Source: Cycas panzhihuaensis (Eukaryota; Cycadophyta). From it: DNA of 64,000 nucleotides. Under the pieces are notes generated by a model. That model saw nothing but the letters and a program-made list of their open reading frames with translations. It was not told the origin of the DNA and did no database searches. Positions 1-11,278 of this stretch are shown here, one piece after another. Positions within the stretch are counted from its first letter, which is position 1, and each line of letters opens with the position of its first letter. The stretch is from NCBI GenBank assembly GCA_023213395.1, contig CM041465.1:229097741-229161740 (forward strand). The letters are read 5' to 3'. A program made the position numbers and the translations under genes.

Positions 1-1615
1 TTTGCTCTCCTCCTTGTATCTTCCTTAGGCTACTGGACGACCCCAAAAAGGAGGCTATCACTAGAACCAGTGTATGCAGCCCTTTGTTGCACTATTTCCA
101 GCCTTAAGAGCCCCATATTAGCAGGGTTTTTTAGCCCCTAGTAGTGTCATATCCCTCTTTTGGTTGCTCCTCCATTCGGTGTTGTGCATGTTGTATATCG
201 TAACTTTGGCAACACCGGCAACATTTTCAGCTTTCATACTATTTTCTCCTTTCACTATTGGCTATCATATATGCTATCGAAACCTACTACCCTTGTGTTC
301 AAAGGCAGTGTGGAGGTATTTACATTAGAGGATTAGCCATTCTGAGGCTAACTACTAGCATTCATTGCTTGTTGTGACTTATGTTGATGAGTTTGGAAGT
401 AGCTTTCAGTTAAATATTTTGTGTTGTCTCCAGCACTTCGCTTGTGACTTTTTGGTACTTTACTTCCTTTTTATATACATGCATCTACTTGGTATTCTAG
501 TAGCCTCTTGAAGAAAGGGGAAGAAAACCTTTATGCTTGCAGGATTCACCGCAACGTTCGCAAAAGGAAGAACCACTTCGATCTAGGTAAGTCTTCACCT
601 TTTTCCTTTTCGTTTCTCTTTCTCATATAGTTGCTTTGTTTCCTCTTGTCCTTTTCAGTTCTCTTTTTTCCCTTTTGCATGGGAAAGGTAAGGAAGCCCC
701 TTCAACACCACCTCTCCTCAATGTTGGTGCATCGGACAAGGACAAGAGAGTAAGTGTAGCATACGAGCAAGATATCTTCTTTGATTACGTAGCTTTCTGG
801 GTACGTAGTTCCCCTCCTCTCATAGCTCTTTTCTTTTTATCATTATTGGGCCTATCGCCTTGCATAGTAAACAATATAGAAGGAAAAGGATAATCAATCA
901 GTTTGCATACATTCATCTTGGACATGCATGTTGCATGTTGCTTTTGTAGGAAGGAGCATATCGTAGGAATTATACCTCCCTTCTCTTCTACCCAAATGCA
1001 AAATACCCCTTTAGCTTTGCATTTTCCTAGTATGCATGCTTGAACTTGTTTGGAATATTTTTTCTGTTCTTTCTCATTTAAAAATAAAAGAAAGTGAGAG
1101 TGTGTTTTATGTTCCCCTTTTGTGAAAGTAAACAAGAGCACCTTTATCACCTCTTCATACACACCCTTCACATCCTATTAACACATGCTACTCTAGTTGC
1201 CCTTGCCAAGATTTAGATCCCTTCGTTCACATAGTGGTAAGAGGCATTTTGCCACCGCTTCTTTCCCTCTTAGACCTGCCTTAGGTGAATTAGCCTAAGG
1301 AAGTTTCTTTGCATTCCATCTCACACCCCATACTACTTGCCTATGCACATTTCACTCGTGCCATATCACTTCCCCACATAAATTCTTTCCTATGTTGGGC
1401 CTCCCTTTTCCCTTCTGGTCATCCAGGGGTGGGAGGACTCCATCCCTTGGGGTCATTCAAGATACCTTACATTCATCTTACCCTTCAAGCCAAAAGCCTA
1501 AGTTACCTTGAGGAAGTTGTGCATCATTCATGGGTCCTAAACCTACATTCCAATGCATGAATGCCCTATGTGGGTGTTTCCTTCACTTGTAGGATTATAT
1601 CTTTTATTCTGGAAC
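1..1615 (+). repeat. Diverged copy of gypsy-type LTR/leader (G-LTR copy 1)
   Basis: The plus strand here aligns along its whole length, at roughly 60-65% by eye, with the minus strand of about 28946-30400, which is the 3' end of the gypsy element in this window. Shared landmarks are the string GTAAGGAAGCCCC (about 689-701 here), the tail around CATCCAGGGGTGGGAG (about 1421-1436), and the last block near 1540-1600. The copy starts before the window and ends near 1615, where it abuts the broken LTR of element M. No polyprotein domain lies in it, so it is probably a solo LTR or a fragment of the long LTR plus leader. It is older or from another subfamily than the second copy. Confidence 0.6.
543..800 (+). 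other. Exon-like blocks with splice-like borders in G-LTR copy 1
   Basis: Two short blocks are better conserved between the two G-LTR copies than their surroundings and are bordered by splice-like signals. Block 1 (543-586) follows a CAG acceptor and ends at GTAAGT. Block 2 (about 686-800) ends at GTACGT, and a further acceptor TTTTGTAG ends at 949. Block 2 reads GKEAPSTPPLLNVGASDKDK and onward in one frame; the same frame in the second copy begins GKEAPIFYINLG. I do not recognise the peptide. A spliced leader of a long-LTR retrotransposon is one explanation; a captured gene fragment is another. Confidence 0.4.
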
Positions 1616-1820
1616 TTTCTGTTAATTGCCCTAATCTTTACCAAGTGTAGTTACCATCTCATATACGCGATTCCAAGCCTTTACACCATCTAATAGTATA
1701 TTATCATGGATATGCATGCATCTCACATATTTCAATGTATGTGAATGGTAGGGTTGTGTATATGTCCATTACAATAACATTAAACATTATATATATATGA
1801 TTAAATTACATATTTCAACA
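1616..1820 (-). repeat. Element M 3' LTR, truncated
   Basis: The stretch from about 1660 to 1820 repeats 5890-6058 in the same direction: both hold a string like TAATAGTATATTATCATG and end in a block around ACATATTTCAACA. This makes it the 3' LTR of a minus-strand element. Only the last 200 bases survive; the rest was removed or displaced where the G-LTR copy ends near 1615. A purine-rich tract on the minus strand (AAGGAAAGA, 1821-1829) sits where a polypurine tract is expected. Confidence 0.6.
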
Positions 1821-4800
1821 TCTTTCCTTAATGTTTAATGTTTTTAAATCTTGGTTTTCAATTACTCTTCTACTATCTATTGGATCTTGTAACCTATAAT
1901 CTATCATATCATCCATCATGCTTGTCTCTTAGAAGCATTAATTTATATACCTATGTATAAACATGTATGTAGTAAACTTGTAATCATTTGTGTACCTTAA
2001 TAACTAACTATAAACATCCAACCTATAAATATCAACCATAAAGCAATATATGAAGTGTTTTCCTAAACATCTTAATATTTTTACCTGTGTATCTGCTTTC
2101 ATTAACATCATCAACTATTCATCAAATAAATAAATAAATAGATTTCTAAGTCTGTATAAAATAATAACCATCTACTAAAATACATGGGTAATTAGCCTCT
2201 ATAATATCTAGTTCTTTAGGTAGTTGCTTCAAATACATGGTTCATTATCTTTCAAGTTGTTTGTACAAGAAAAACATAATCTTGCCTCTTGTATATGAGT
2301 CAAAATAACATAATCAAGTGTGTTGTGCAAGAGTAACTTATGAAACTTGTACTTGCCTCTTATAAACAAGATTTATTTTATGTGCTTTCTCACTTGTATA
2401 CATTCATAGCTTTCTTTTAGCATCCATTTTAATAAACAATATCAAATCGTCTCAAAACAACTAACTATGAGAACAAGTTGAAATACTTATTTAAGATAGG
2501 TTAGATGTAACAAAGTAGTATTAATATATTTTTCCATTCCTCTTGTCATACATGGCTAGTCAGATTTCTCATTAACAAACACTTTCCTTCTTTTAGTTAG
2601 ATAAACTCAATAGATGATTATTAGTTGGATAACATCAATAGTTAATTTGATGTGTTAATTAATAGTCACATGAGACTTCTCTCCTTGTATCATAAATATG
2701 TGGAATATCTCTCATCAACTCTTTATCTCTCCATCATTAATTAAACAAATCGGTTCTTTAATTAAATACCAGGTGGTGTAATGTTTTATTAAACAAGTGT
2801 CTTTTAATATCCATTAAGTAATTATTTAAATAAATGGGTGATTTGTTCATTTGATTAGTATTAGCCATGACATTAAAGCAAATGTGATTTCCAAGGGGGA
2901 ATTTTCATATCCAGTATATTAGCAAATTTTCATATCAATATCTCATTAAATATATCCCACTTCATAATTTTTTTATTTGATTTTAAGCCTTTAAATTATC
3001 ATAAATGAGCCTTAAATTGGTTACTTTTAAATAAAACTTTCTTTTTCTTTCATCATCTTTCAAAAATAATTTTACGATCATATCTAGAGCCTCTAAAAAC
3101 ATCAGAATATACTAAATGTTTTTTAAAAAATGTTATAGAATGTAACCTTTGTGAGGTTTAGTGTACCTTTATCAAATTTACCTAGTATTTTTCTTACCAT
3201 TTTCTACTTGAAATATGCCTTGTGAGCACTTATTTTAACCATCTCGAAGTTATCTTTTTAACACAACTAATAGGACTTGATTTTAACATCCCAGTGAGAA
3301 GTTATAGTCGAAAAAGCATTTGTGTGTCTTGAAAAAGTATGTGATCCTTAATAAATTAAAATTTAGATCTTAAAAGTCAATTAAATTTGATCAATAAAAT
3401 TTATAATTATAAAAATATTTCAATTTGATTTAATCAAAATTAAGATTTTTCCTCTTTGTAGATTAGCCCTTAGTTCTAAATGCATTCCATGTGACCAACT
3501 ATTAATGAACTTAGGGCTATAACACATATTTAAAACTTTATCAAATCAAGGTAACATTTTAAAATCAGATGCAATTGTTTTAATTCTTCTAAAAATTTTA
3601 CCTCTCTACATCTTGTGAATTTGATTTTAAATGTTTTCTTAAATTTTGCAATTAAGTTTTCAATCAATCTTTATTTCTTCTCCAAGGGCACAACATTCTA
3701 CATGATAATATTGATCGAGCTATGGTTTGATCAATCTTTGTTTCTTCTCTATTTTTGCTTTATGTGCAAAGATTAGGGCATGATTAAATACATGTGTGAT
3801 CAAATACATGACTGATCAAACTTCATCCTCTAAGTTTTTGGTGTCCTCTATTTTATGTTTTGGTATAAATTATTTTACTATGTGGCATGAATTTTAATAG
3901 GCACCATCATTTTAATAATGAATAACTTTATGAAGGGCTTTGATACAAATCACAAACTTGCCATTCACTAATGTTTTGATTTAAATAATTGCTATAATGT
4001 CTATAAGCCATAAGTAGGTGTATACTATAGCGATGTTTTTGCATTAAACATGATACAATGATTATTTGGATAGCTCATGACTTTATCTTCATCTGACTAA
4101 GCAATGATGGAGGTAAAGCTTTACTCTATAGGGCATAATGACTCGTGTGTTTGATCCTCCTTTGAGGCTTTTCTCTAAACTATTCATTTGATGGCAATAT
4201 TAGGTAGAGGTCTTTTTGTGAGGATCTCCATGTGTATATTCATGGCATCGAATCTATCTATGTTGCATGGTGAGATATGTAGTGTCTTTAGGCATCTCAT
4301 CCTCCATGGTATCTCCGTATAATAGAGTGTGTTACTTCGCATAGGCAACTTGTGGATGGCTCTTCTTTTATGCTTTATACATTACATGCATCACTTTCTT
4401 TATAAATTTCTCCATTTTCATCTTTCTATTTTGCTTTGAGGGGAACTACTATGTGATGGGATCTCATCTTTATGGATAGTCATAAGAATTAGAGGGTTTT
4501 ACTCAAGCTCTCTACATCTCTCAAACTACTTCTATGCCCTAAATACCTACTACGTCTATGACCTGAGATGTCTGTGATTATTTTCTATCATCCTACAATG
4601 TTGAACTGCATTATTCAACCTTTCACAAATAAGATTCTTCCATAAATATATCTTAAATATTTCATAGTGTCCTCAATTTTCATCTATTTCATTTCATGTC
4701 ATAATCAAGTCATATATAATACCCTCATAAATATTTTTATCAAATAAACAATTGTCAATAACTCTGTAATATGTCCTTCAATATGATACCATCATTTATA

Positions 4801-5545
4801 TCATTCATCAATTAATAATATTTACCTTTTTACTTATATATTACATGCCCTTAATATTTATGTAAGTTTTATCATATTATTGTCATAATTAATATACCTT
4901 TTCATTGTTAATTATGCTACATACCATTTTTTTATAAAAAAATATTTGTACCTATTTTGATGTATCACTTATCATATTGTACAAGCCTACTACATGTTTG
5001 TTATCATATTGATGGGATACCAGTGTTATTCTAGCAGCAAATCTTAATCTGAAGTTCTCACAAAGGCCTCCAAAATGGTTCATTAGTGATAGTGAATTCT
5101 TAAGTAGAACACTTACAAAACCTTTAGTAATGAACTCAATTTTATATTTAGTGGATGTAATTTCATACCTGCATGCTCTCAAGAATATGGTGCCAACATG
5201 CTAAATATAATTGTCCATAATAAATTAAATATATCAACATACCATCATTATATGATTCATTTCTTATATGTGGCCTTACTTGTCATCTGTATGTGGCATT
5301 ATCTCTTGTATTAGTTTCATTCATCTCTTTCATCATCTTCTTCAAATTCATCTGGCCCTTAGACCTTGGTTATATATCACTGGAATCATTTTGGCATATT
5401 TAGACTTCTAGCTCATCATTCACCTCATAATTGGATCCTATACTAGTCTCATATACTAGCTCTATTAGTGCTTTATTATTAGCTTATCAAACTAGCTTGA
5501 ATAGGTTTTTTAAAGATCTTCCTACTAACCATAACTCTAATACCA
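1821..5545 (-). mobile_element. Element M internal region, no recognisable coding
   Basis: This 3.7-kb AT-rich stretch lies between the two LTRs of M. I looked on both strands for gag, protease, integrase, reverse transcriptase and RNase H motifs and found none; the longest open frame (4952-5182, minus, 76 codons) resembles nothing I know. M is therefore either a non-autonomous LTR element or an autonomous one decayed past recognition. Confidence 0.45.
5535..5545 (-). other. Element M primer-binding site
   Basis: The minus strand reads TGGTATTAGAG directly after the LTR end, complementary to the 3' end of plant initiator methionine tRNA as in many copia-type elements. It fixes M as minus-strand. 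A second ATACCATG string at 5572-5579 lies inside the LTR and may be a duplicated end. Confidence 0.6.
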
Positions 5546-6058
5546 TGTTAAAATTTATAATTGCAATTATGATACCATGTTAGAAATGTAGAGTATAACA
5601 CAATGAAATATAGCATACATGTGTGATGATTGAATAATCTCATGAGTTATGTATACATAATGAATAAATATGAATGTAAAGTAAATAGCATATAAATCAT
5701 GCATCATAAGCATCCAATACAAGAGAAATAATAGATTTATATATGAAAAATCTAGTGTAGAAAAAACTATAAGAAAAGGTGGAGTTGGGAGCTCCTCTTA
5801 ATGATCAAATAATTATGTCTGTAAGTCTTATACCTTTCTCTTAAGTTCTTAAGTGGTGTGTGTACATATTTATAATAGTGTCCACCTCATAATTAGCCTG
5901 TCATGTCTCTTAAGCCTTTATATCTTCTAATAGCATATTATCATGAATATGTCTATATCTCATATATCTAAATATACATAGATGGTGGGATTATATATGT
6001 ATCCACTATAATAACATTAAATACTTTATATGTAATCAAATCACATATTCTAATGACA
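5546..6058 (-). repeat. Element M 5' LTR
   Basis: The block begins TGTTAAAATT at the primer-binding site and ends near TAATGACA. Its last 170 bases match the 3' LTR remnant near 1660-1820. The outer boundary is approximate because the terminal CA is blurred by an indel. Confidence 0.55.
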
Positions 6059-6669
6059 TTAATATATTAAATAATATCTAGAAAATAATGAATAAAAATA
6101 ATAAAAGAGTATCAAATTTATGACATTAAATTATAAATATTGTATTTACAATTTATTTTATATTACCATGGAAATAAATATCATCATAACACACAGAATA
6201 GTGGTTGACATTATATGAATAATGAATAATAATCATTATATAAATAATGAGAAGCATAATAATGTGTTACAATAGTTTTATGATATAAATTTAGTTTAAT
6301 AAATGTTATGGATGATGTATGATGTAAGTTATAAAAATTATATGTTATTTACACTTATAATAAATGATGTTAATTGAATATAAGTAATGAATAAATGAAT
6401 TATATTATATCTATAATCTACACTTAGTGCCATGGTTGCAATTAATAAGGATGTGTTGTGAATAGAAAAATACCCAAACACTAAATTCGAATCCTAAAAG
6501 TACCAAATCATGGTATGGACCCAATTACTCCAAGTAATAAATTGATTATCCAAGTGCATTGAGTTCTTGAAGTTCTAAGTGAATTGAGTGCTTAGAAGGA
6601 GTAGGACACAAGCATGTATTACTAAGCAGTTTCATAAATATTTATTTTTATGAGATGGATATACACCTC
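6059..6669. other. AT-rich spacer, nothing recognised
   Basis: About 600 bases of AT-rich sequence separate M from the 3' LTR of X. No domain, repeat end or RNA gene was recognised. Confidence 0.5.
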
Positions 6670-7028
6670 TATTGGAGAGAGGAGTACATACGAGAAATTA
6701 ATATATAATTCACTTAACAAATATGCACAGATCTAGACAAGTAGAAAACCCTTACAAGGGAAGAAAAACCACCTCAAAATAATAGTTTATAAATATCAAA
6801 ATATATAAAACATAAGATATTCAAATCTTATCCCTCTCTCTTTGTTGATCAGCCTTAGAGATAATACATAAAATGCCTCATATAATTTTAACGAGGGAAA
6901 TAATACAAAGTTTATTATATTAGACAATAATCCGTGCATTAAATTTTTAATATATAATTAATTAAATACATAAATATATATTTTAATTTTTAAAGATAAA
7001 ATTACATAAACAAATATAAATTCTAATA
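6670..7028 (-). repeat. X 3' LTR
   Basis: On the minus strand it begins TATTAGAATT after the polypurine tract and ends CTCTCTCCAATA at 6670. Its terminal 75 bases match 53887-53960, the start of the 5' LTR in plus coordinates. The TG..CA ends have decayed to TA..TA. The five bases outside (6665-6669, ACCTC) would be the target duplication, but its partner lies outside the window. Confidence 0.8.
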
Positions 7029-7043
7029 TCCCCTTTTAATGTT
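7029..7043 (-). other. X polypurine tract
   Basis: The minus strand reads ATTAAAAGGGGA immediately before the 3' LTR, closely matching ATTAAAGGGGGA at the same place in element C (60766-60776). Confidence 0.75.
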
Positions 7044-7044
7044 A

Positions 7045-7483
7045 TCTTCAGTACAAGAGAAGGAGAAGAAGAATTATTAAGACTTCAGCATGTTAATCTC
7101 TCTTTGATGAAAACTTCATCAACCTTCAATAACTCTCATAACTTGATAAACTTAGCTTTAGTTAGGGACTTCATCAATATATCTGTAATTTATAAATCTA
7201 TGGAACAAGAAAAAATATTAATAGTATTATGATTGATAAGATTACGAATAAAATGTTGATACAATTCAATATGTTTAATTCTAGAATGAGTTATAGGATT
7301 AGTTGCAATAGAAATAGCACCTTGATTATCTACTTTTATTTGAATGGAAGAGGTAAAAAATAAACCAAGTTCATTTAATAATGATTTAATCCATAAATAT
7401 TCTTTGCTAATGTCTACTAGTGCATGATACTTAGCTTTAGTTATAAATAATACAAGAGATTATATCTTTTTCCTTGACCATGT
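7045..7483 (-). pseudogene. X RNase H, C-terminal part
   Basis: The minus strand encodes the end of a Ty1/copia RNase H: KVDNQGAISIATNPI, then HSRIKHIELYQHFI, then a decayed DIFTKSLTK-type motif. RNase H would degrade the RNA of the RNA:DNA hybrid during reverse transcription. The match to element C is close and in order. Upstream, the frame is cut at 7484 by N1 and resumes at 11279, where the sequence SSPIT is rejoined to W, as in C. Stops are present, so it is inactive. Confidence 0.85.
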
Positions 7484-7800
7484 TGTTAGAGTGACATTAT
7501 CCACTTATCGATTAATGTAAACCTAGAGATAATCTTGTGTAAATATTATTGATGTAATATTATAATATATATGAGCCAAAAGATGTAATCCATTGAGAGA
7601 CTTATGATCTATAAATATAGATCAAATTCCATTATAATATACATGATAGATTTATAAAAATATGATAATATAATTTGTTGTAAATTTTTTCCAAAAGGAT
7701 TCCCACATCAATCTATTTATTCTATATGCTTGTTTTGTTCAAATATTTTATATACATAAATGATTCTATGCCTTATCTATATATTTAGTGTTGTCTAACA
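7484..7800 (+). repeat. N1 5' LTR
   Basis: Begins TGTTAGAGTG and ends GTCTAACA directly before the primer-binding site. It matches 10956-11273 throughout, with roughly 15% differences counted by eye. Confidence 0.85.
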
Positions 7801-7812
7801 TGGTATTAGAGC
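7801..7812 (+). other. N1 primer-binding site
   Basis: TGGTATTAGAGC directly after the 5' LTR, complementary to initiator methionine tRNA; the same site follows the LTR of element A. Confidence 0.8.
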
Positions 7813-10229
7813 AACAAGTGGTGCACAATTAGGTGAATGTTAGGCAAATCATTTGATCATTGGTTGTTAGGTAATGCTAGCTCACCCTTTTAGGATTAGC
7901 TTATCTAACAATTAAAAGAGCAGCCACAAAGGTACAATGATCATATATAGATCTTGATGCCTTTTATTATTTATTTTATAAGGTTTCATTAGTCTTTAAA
8001 GGTGTGCAGAGAAGTGTAAGGTGTTATTCTATTTTTTGTAGGTGTTTGAGTGAGAAGTAAATGCTAGTGCCCCATATTTTTAAATTGACAACCCTTGGTT
8101 ACTCTGTCGCTAGTCATGGTTATCTGTTTTAAACTTGTAAAGGTGTTAGATTTACTCATTTCGATTGCCACTAAGTTTGTAGTGGATTGAAGCATAATGT
8201 TCGGTTGAGTGAGAGCATTACATATAGGACTACTATTCTCTTGAGTGTATAGATGTTAGAGCCAAGTTTATTAAGGGTATTCATAGTAAATGAAGATCAT
8301 GTGGGACAGATGTCTATCATCATGTTATGGATAGTGTACTAGCATAAACATCATCACTCATCCACTCATTAGTCATAGATCATTGTAGGCATCAATGCCA
8401 TTGTAGAGATTGAAGCTTGTATTTATCAAGGAAAAAAGTATATGTAGAGCCATATGAAAAAAATATTAAGGTCGCCATAGAGGAGAATATGTAACTTGGC
8501 ATGAATATTTCACACAAAAATTAAGGTATTTCCTTATTATATCGCCTCTGTGTTAATATTTCATTACTATATATTTTTTGTGTGAAGCCATTATATTGTG
8601 TGATATATATTATTTTGCCTAGATATATGATAATCAAGTTTGCATTTGAAAAAATCGATCACCGTTTGATATAAATGATTTCATTATTGTATTTAATAAT
8701 TTGATTGGATTAATGAAAGTCACCCATATGTTTGTTTATGCAATCACCAACATTATTTCTAAAGCCATGTTGATTTTGATCAAAGTTTGATTTCATCGCC
8801 AGTTATGTTTGATTTAGTAGATTCCCCATTGATATATTGTAAGGTGTTGTTGCATATTTAGCATTTTTACCTTAACATTTTTAATCAACTAAAAAATCTA
8901 TTTAATCACCAATTTTATTTTGATCACCATTGATTAAACATATGTAATGGTCATTGATTTAACAAGCCACAATGATATATATTTTGTGCCTTATCATTGA
9001 CATAAAGTAGCCCTTAATCAAAGATATATTTAGACTTCCATTCTTCAAAGTTTATTTTTGATTTATATATATTGAATTCCTTTATTATAAAGTTGCTTTT
9101 TTTAGGTGATAAGACATTTTGTTTTAAGTGGGCAAGTGTATATCAAGTCTATAAATATTTGATGTTAGCAATATAAGATGTGTCTTGGCAATTTATTGGC
9201 AATATAAGATAACATTTTAATGGAAAAGTGAGTGTTTTTTAGTCACTCTATTAGTGATGTATTTTGGGTAGTTCATTAATGATATGTGGCAATGGTATGC
9301 TCTTGTTGCATGCATTTGCATGAGAGAGTTTGTTGGGTGAGTTATCAATGGCAGTGAATTATCATTAATTGATAAAAGGGCAAGATTAATAAGTGAAGGC
9401 ATATTGGGCATGATTAATGTATGAGAAGGGTATGTTGTATGGAGATACTAAGTTGTAGGACAAGCAAACTTTATTATATAGTATGGATCATTGCATATCA
9501 TTATTTAAGGTGTGGTTTATTTATTATAAAGTGGTGTTTTATTCATTTATCTAAGTGTTTTTACATTTGATATATGAGATGAGAGTGGTTCAAAATTATA
9601 GTTTTCTAGCCTATTTGTATAAGTAGTTATCAGTGTTGGTGGACCATTATACTTTAGATGGTTGAGATGATGTTAGTATAAAGTATGTGGCTTGTCAGAT
9701 ACTAGTTCAATATTTATGCATATTTGAACAAGTTTAATGTAGATTCACTTGTGTATTTGTGATAAAAATTGAAGTGATAATAGAAAGGTGTATGTTAAGA
9801 ATGCCTTAAAATCAATTCTACTTTTATAATAGTATAAAATATGAGTTCTTTATCTTATGTACCCCACATAAGTTATGTTACAGATGAAGAATGGTACCAT
9901 GATATAGATATAGAGGTGTTTGGTATATTAAAAATATTTACCTCCTATGTTTTTTAGCAAAAACTATCGTGACGACTATTTAGTAAGGCCTCTACCAAGG
10001 ATATTCATGGAATAATCCCCTAGAGTTGTGTTGATTCCTTCCTATTTTCAAGTTGTGGTTCAGTATGTATAGAGGTTTATGTATTAACATTGTATTTGAG
10101 ATGTAAGCAAGACCTAGTAGAAGCAATGATGAGGAGTTGTTGTATGAAGAAGTATGAATTGCAACCCCATATTCCATTATGGGCTAGGAGGACTATTGAG
10201 AACTCTAATATGATGTTTGAAGACCTAGA
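7813..10229 (+). other. N1 leader and decayed gag/integrase zone
   Basis: About 2.4 kb of AT-rich sequence lies between the primer-binding site and the first recognisable pol remnant. By comparison with element A this should hold a leader of about 1.6 kb and then gag. I could not recognise any domain; it may be too decayed or largely deleted. Confidence 0.4.
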
Positions 10230-10955
10230 GGACGATTGAAGAAATAAGGATTAGTATACTAGTTAGACTCATGATAGATACCAATGATTCTAGCTAGTGG
10301 AGATTCATAATTAAAAGCTATAATAAAGGAGGAGTGATGTATGTGGGTTTTAGTTCCCTTATCTCCCTTAAGAACCTAGTTAGTTATAGGTTACAAGACT
10401 TGATGCGTAGGATTCTAAGTAGAAAGAAGAAATTCTTTATGAGGAGATATTTTCACCAATCTCCATGTTATGTATTGATTTAATTGATCCTTACTTTGGT
10501 AGTTATATATAGTTGGGAGTCATATCAAATGAAGACGATGTTAGCATTCCTTAATAGAGTCTTGAAAAAGAGATGTATATGACTTAAGTAGCTCAACCTC
10601 TTGGTTTAGTCAAGGAATGAGTCTGAATACCATAGACTAAGTATTAGTGTAAGAGAGAGTTGTATGGTTACAAGAACTATTAGAGCATTTCTAAAGAATC
10701 ACGTATATAGGAGGCATAACACCATTACATACGAGAGAATATCATATCAGTGAAGATATAGGTTGAGTTTTATCCAAGTGAAGATCAATTTGAGGATATG
10801 TTTACCAAAGCTCTTACTAAAGATCACTATATCAATATTTATGTAAATTTAGAATTCAATAAGGTTATCCTTGAGGAGGTATCTATCGACAAGGATAAAG
10901 AGATAGACCAATCCCTAGGAAGATTTCAAGACTTCACATTTATATTAAGAGGGGA
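10230..10955 (+). pseudogene. N1 pol remnant: linker, RT start and RNase H end
   Basis: The text around 10210-10310 matches the integrase-RT linker of element A near 44110-44220. The RT start follows near 10340, where a VLVPLS-like string matches DLVPLP of A. A decayed segment near 10530-10600 matches the A region reading AFLNRDLKEE. The sequence then jumps to the RNase H end, FEDMFTKALTKDHY (10788-10829), equivalent to TDMFTKPLTKDQF of A. The central RT with its catalytic site and most of RNase H are deleted. Many stops. Confidence 0.7.
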
Positions 10956-11273
10956 TATTCACGTGGTATTATCTACCTATTGACTAATGTAAAAATGGAG
11001 ATAATATTATGCAAATATTATTAATATAATATTATAATATATATGAGCTGAAGGATGTAATCCATTGAGGCACTTATGATCTATAAATATAGATCAAAGT
11101 CAATTGTAATACACATGATAGATTTATAAAATATGATAATATATTTTGTGGTAGGTTTTTCCCAAAAAAGGTTCCCATATTAAATTTGTTTATTCCATGT
11201 GCTTATTTTGTTCGAGTCTTTTATATACATAAATGATCTTGTGCCTTATCTACATATTTGGTGTTTTCTAATA
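10956..11273 (+). repeat. N1 3' LTR
   Basis: Follows the purine tract AAGAGGGGA (10947-10955) and begins TATTCACGTG, a decayed form of TGTTAGAGTG. It ends TTCTAATA, decayed from CTAACA. Same length as the 5' LTR. Confidence 0.85.
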
Positions 11274-11278
11274 TATAT

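Larger units (their letters stand above)
7484..11273 (+). mobile_element. N1, internally deleted copia element
   Basis: N1 has a 317-base 5' LTR, a primer-binding site, a 3.15-kb internal region and a 318-base 3' LTR. The flanks are CATGT (7479-7483) and TATAT (11274-11278), a 5-base target duplication altered by one C-to-T and one G-to-A change. Removing N1 rejoins the RNase H frame of X. The coding remnants are from the same family as element A, which is 6.4 kb, so N1 has lost about 2.6 kb of gag-pol. Confidence 0.85.

Noticed and set aside
785-1171. 128-codon open frame on the minus strand
   Set aside because: It lies opposite the G-LTR homology and is not kept open in the second copy; no domain.
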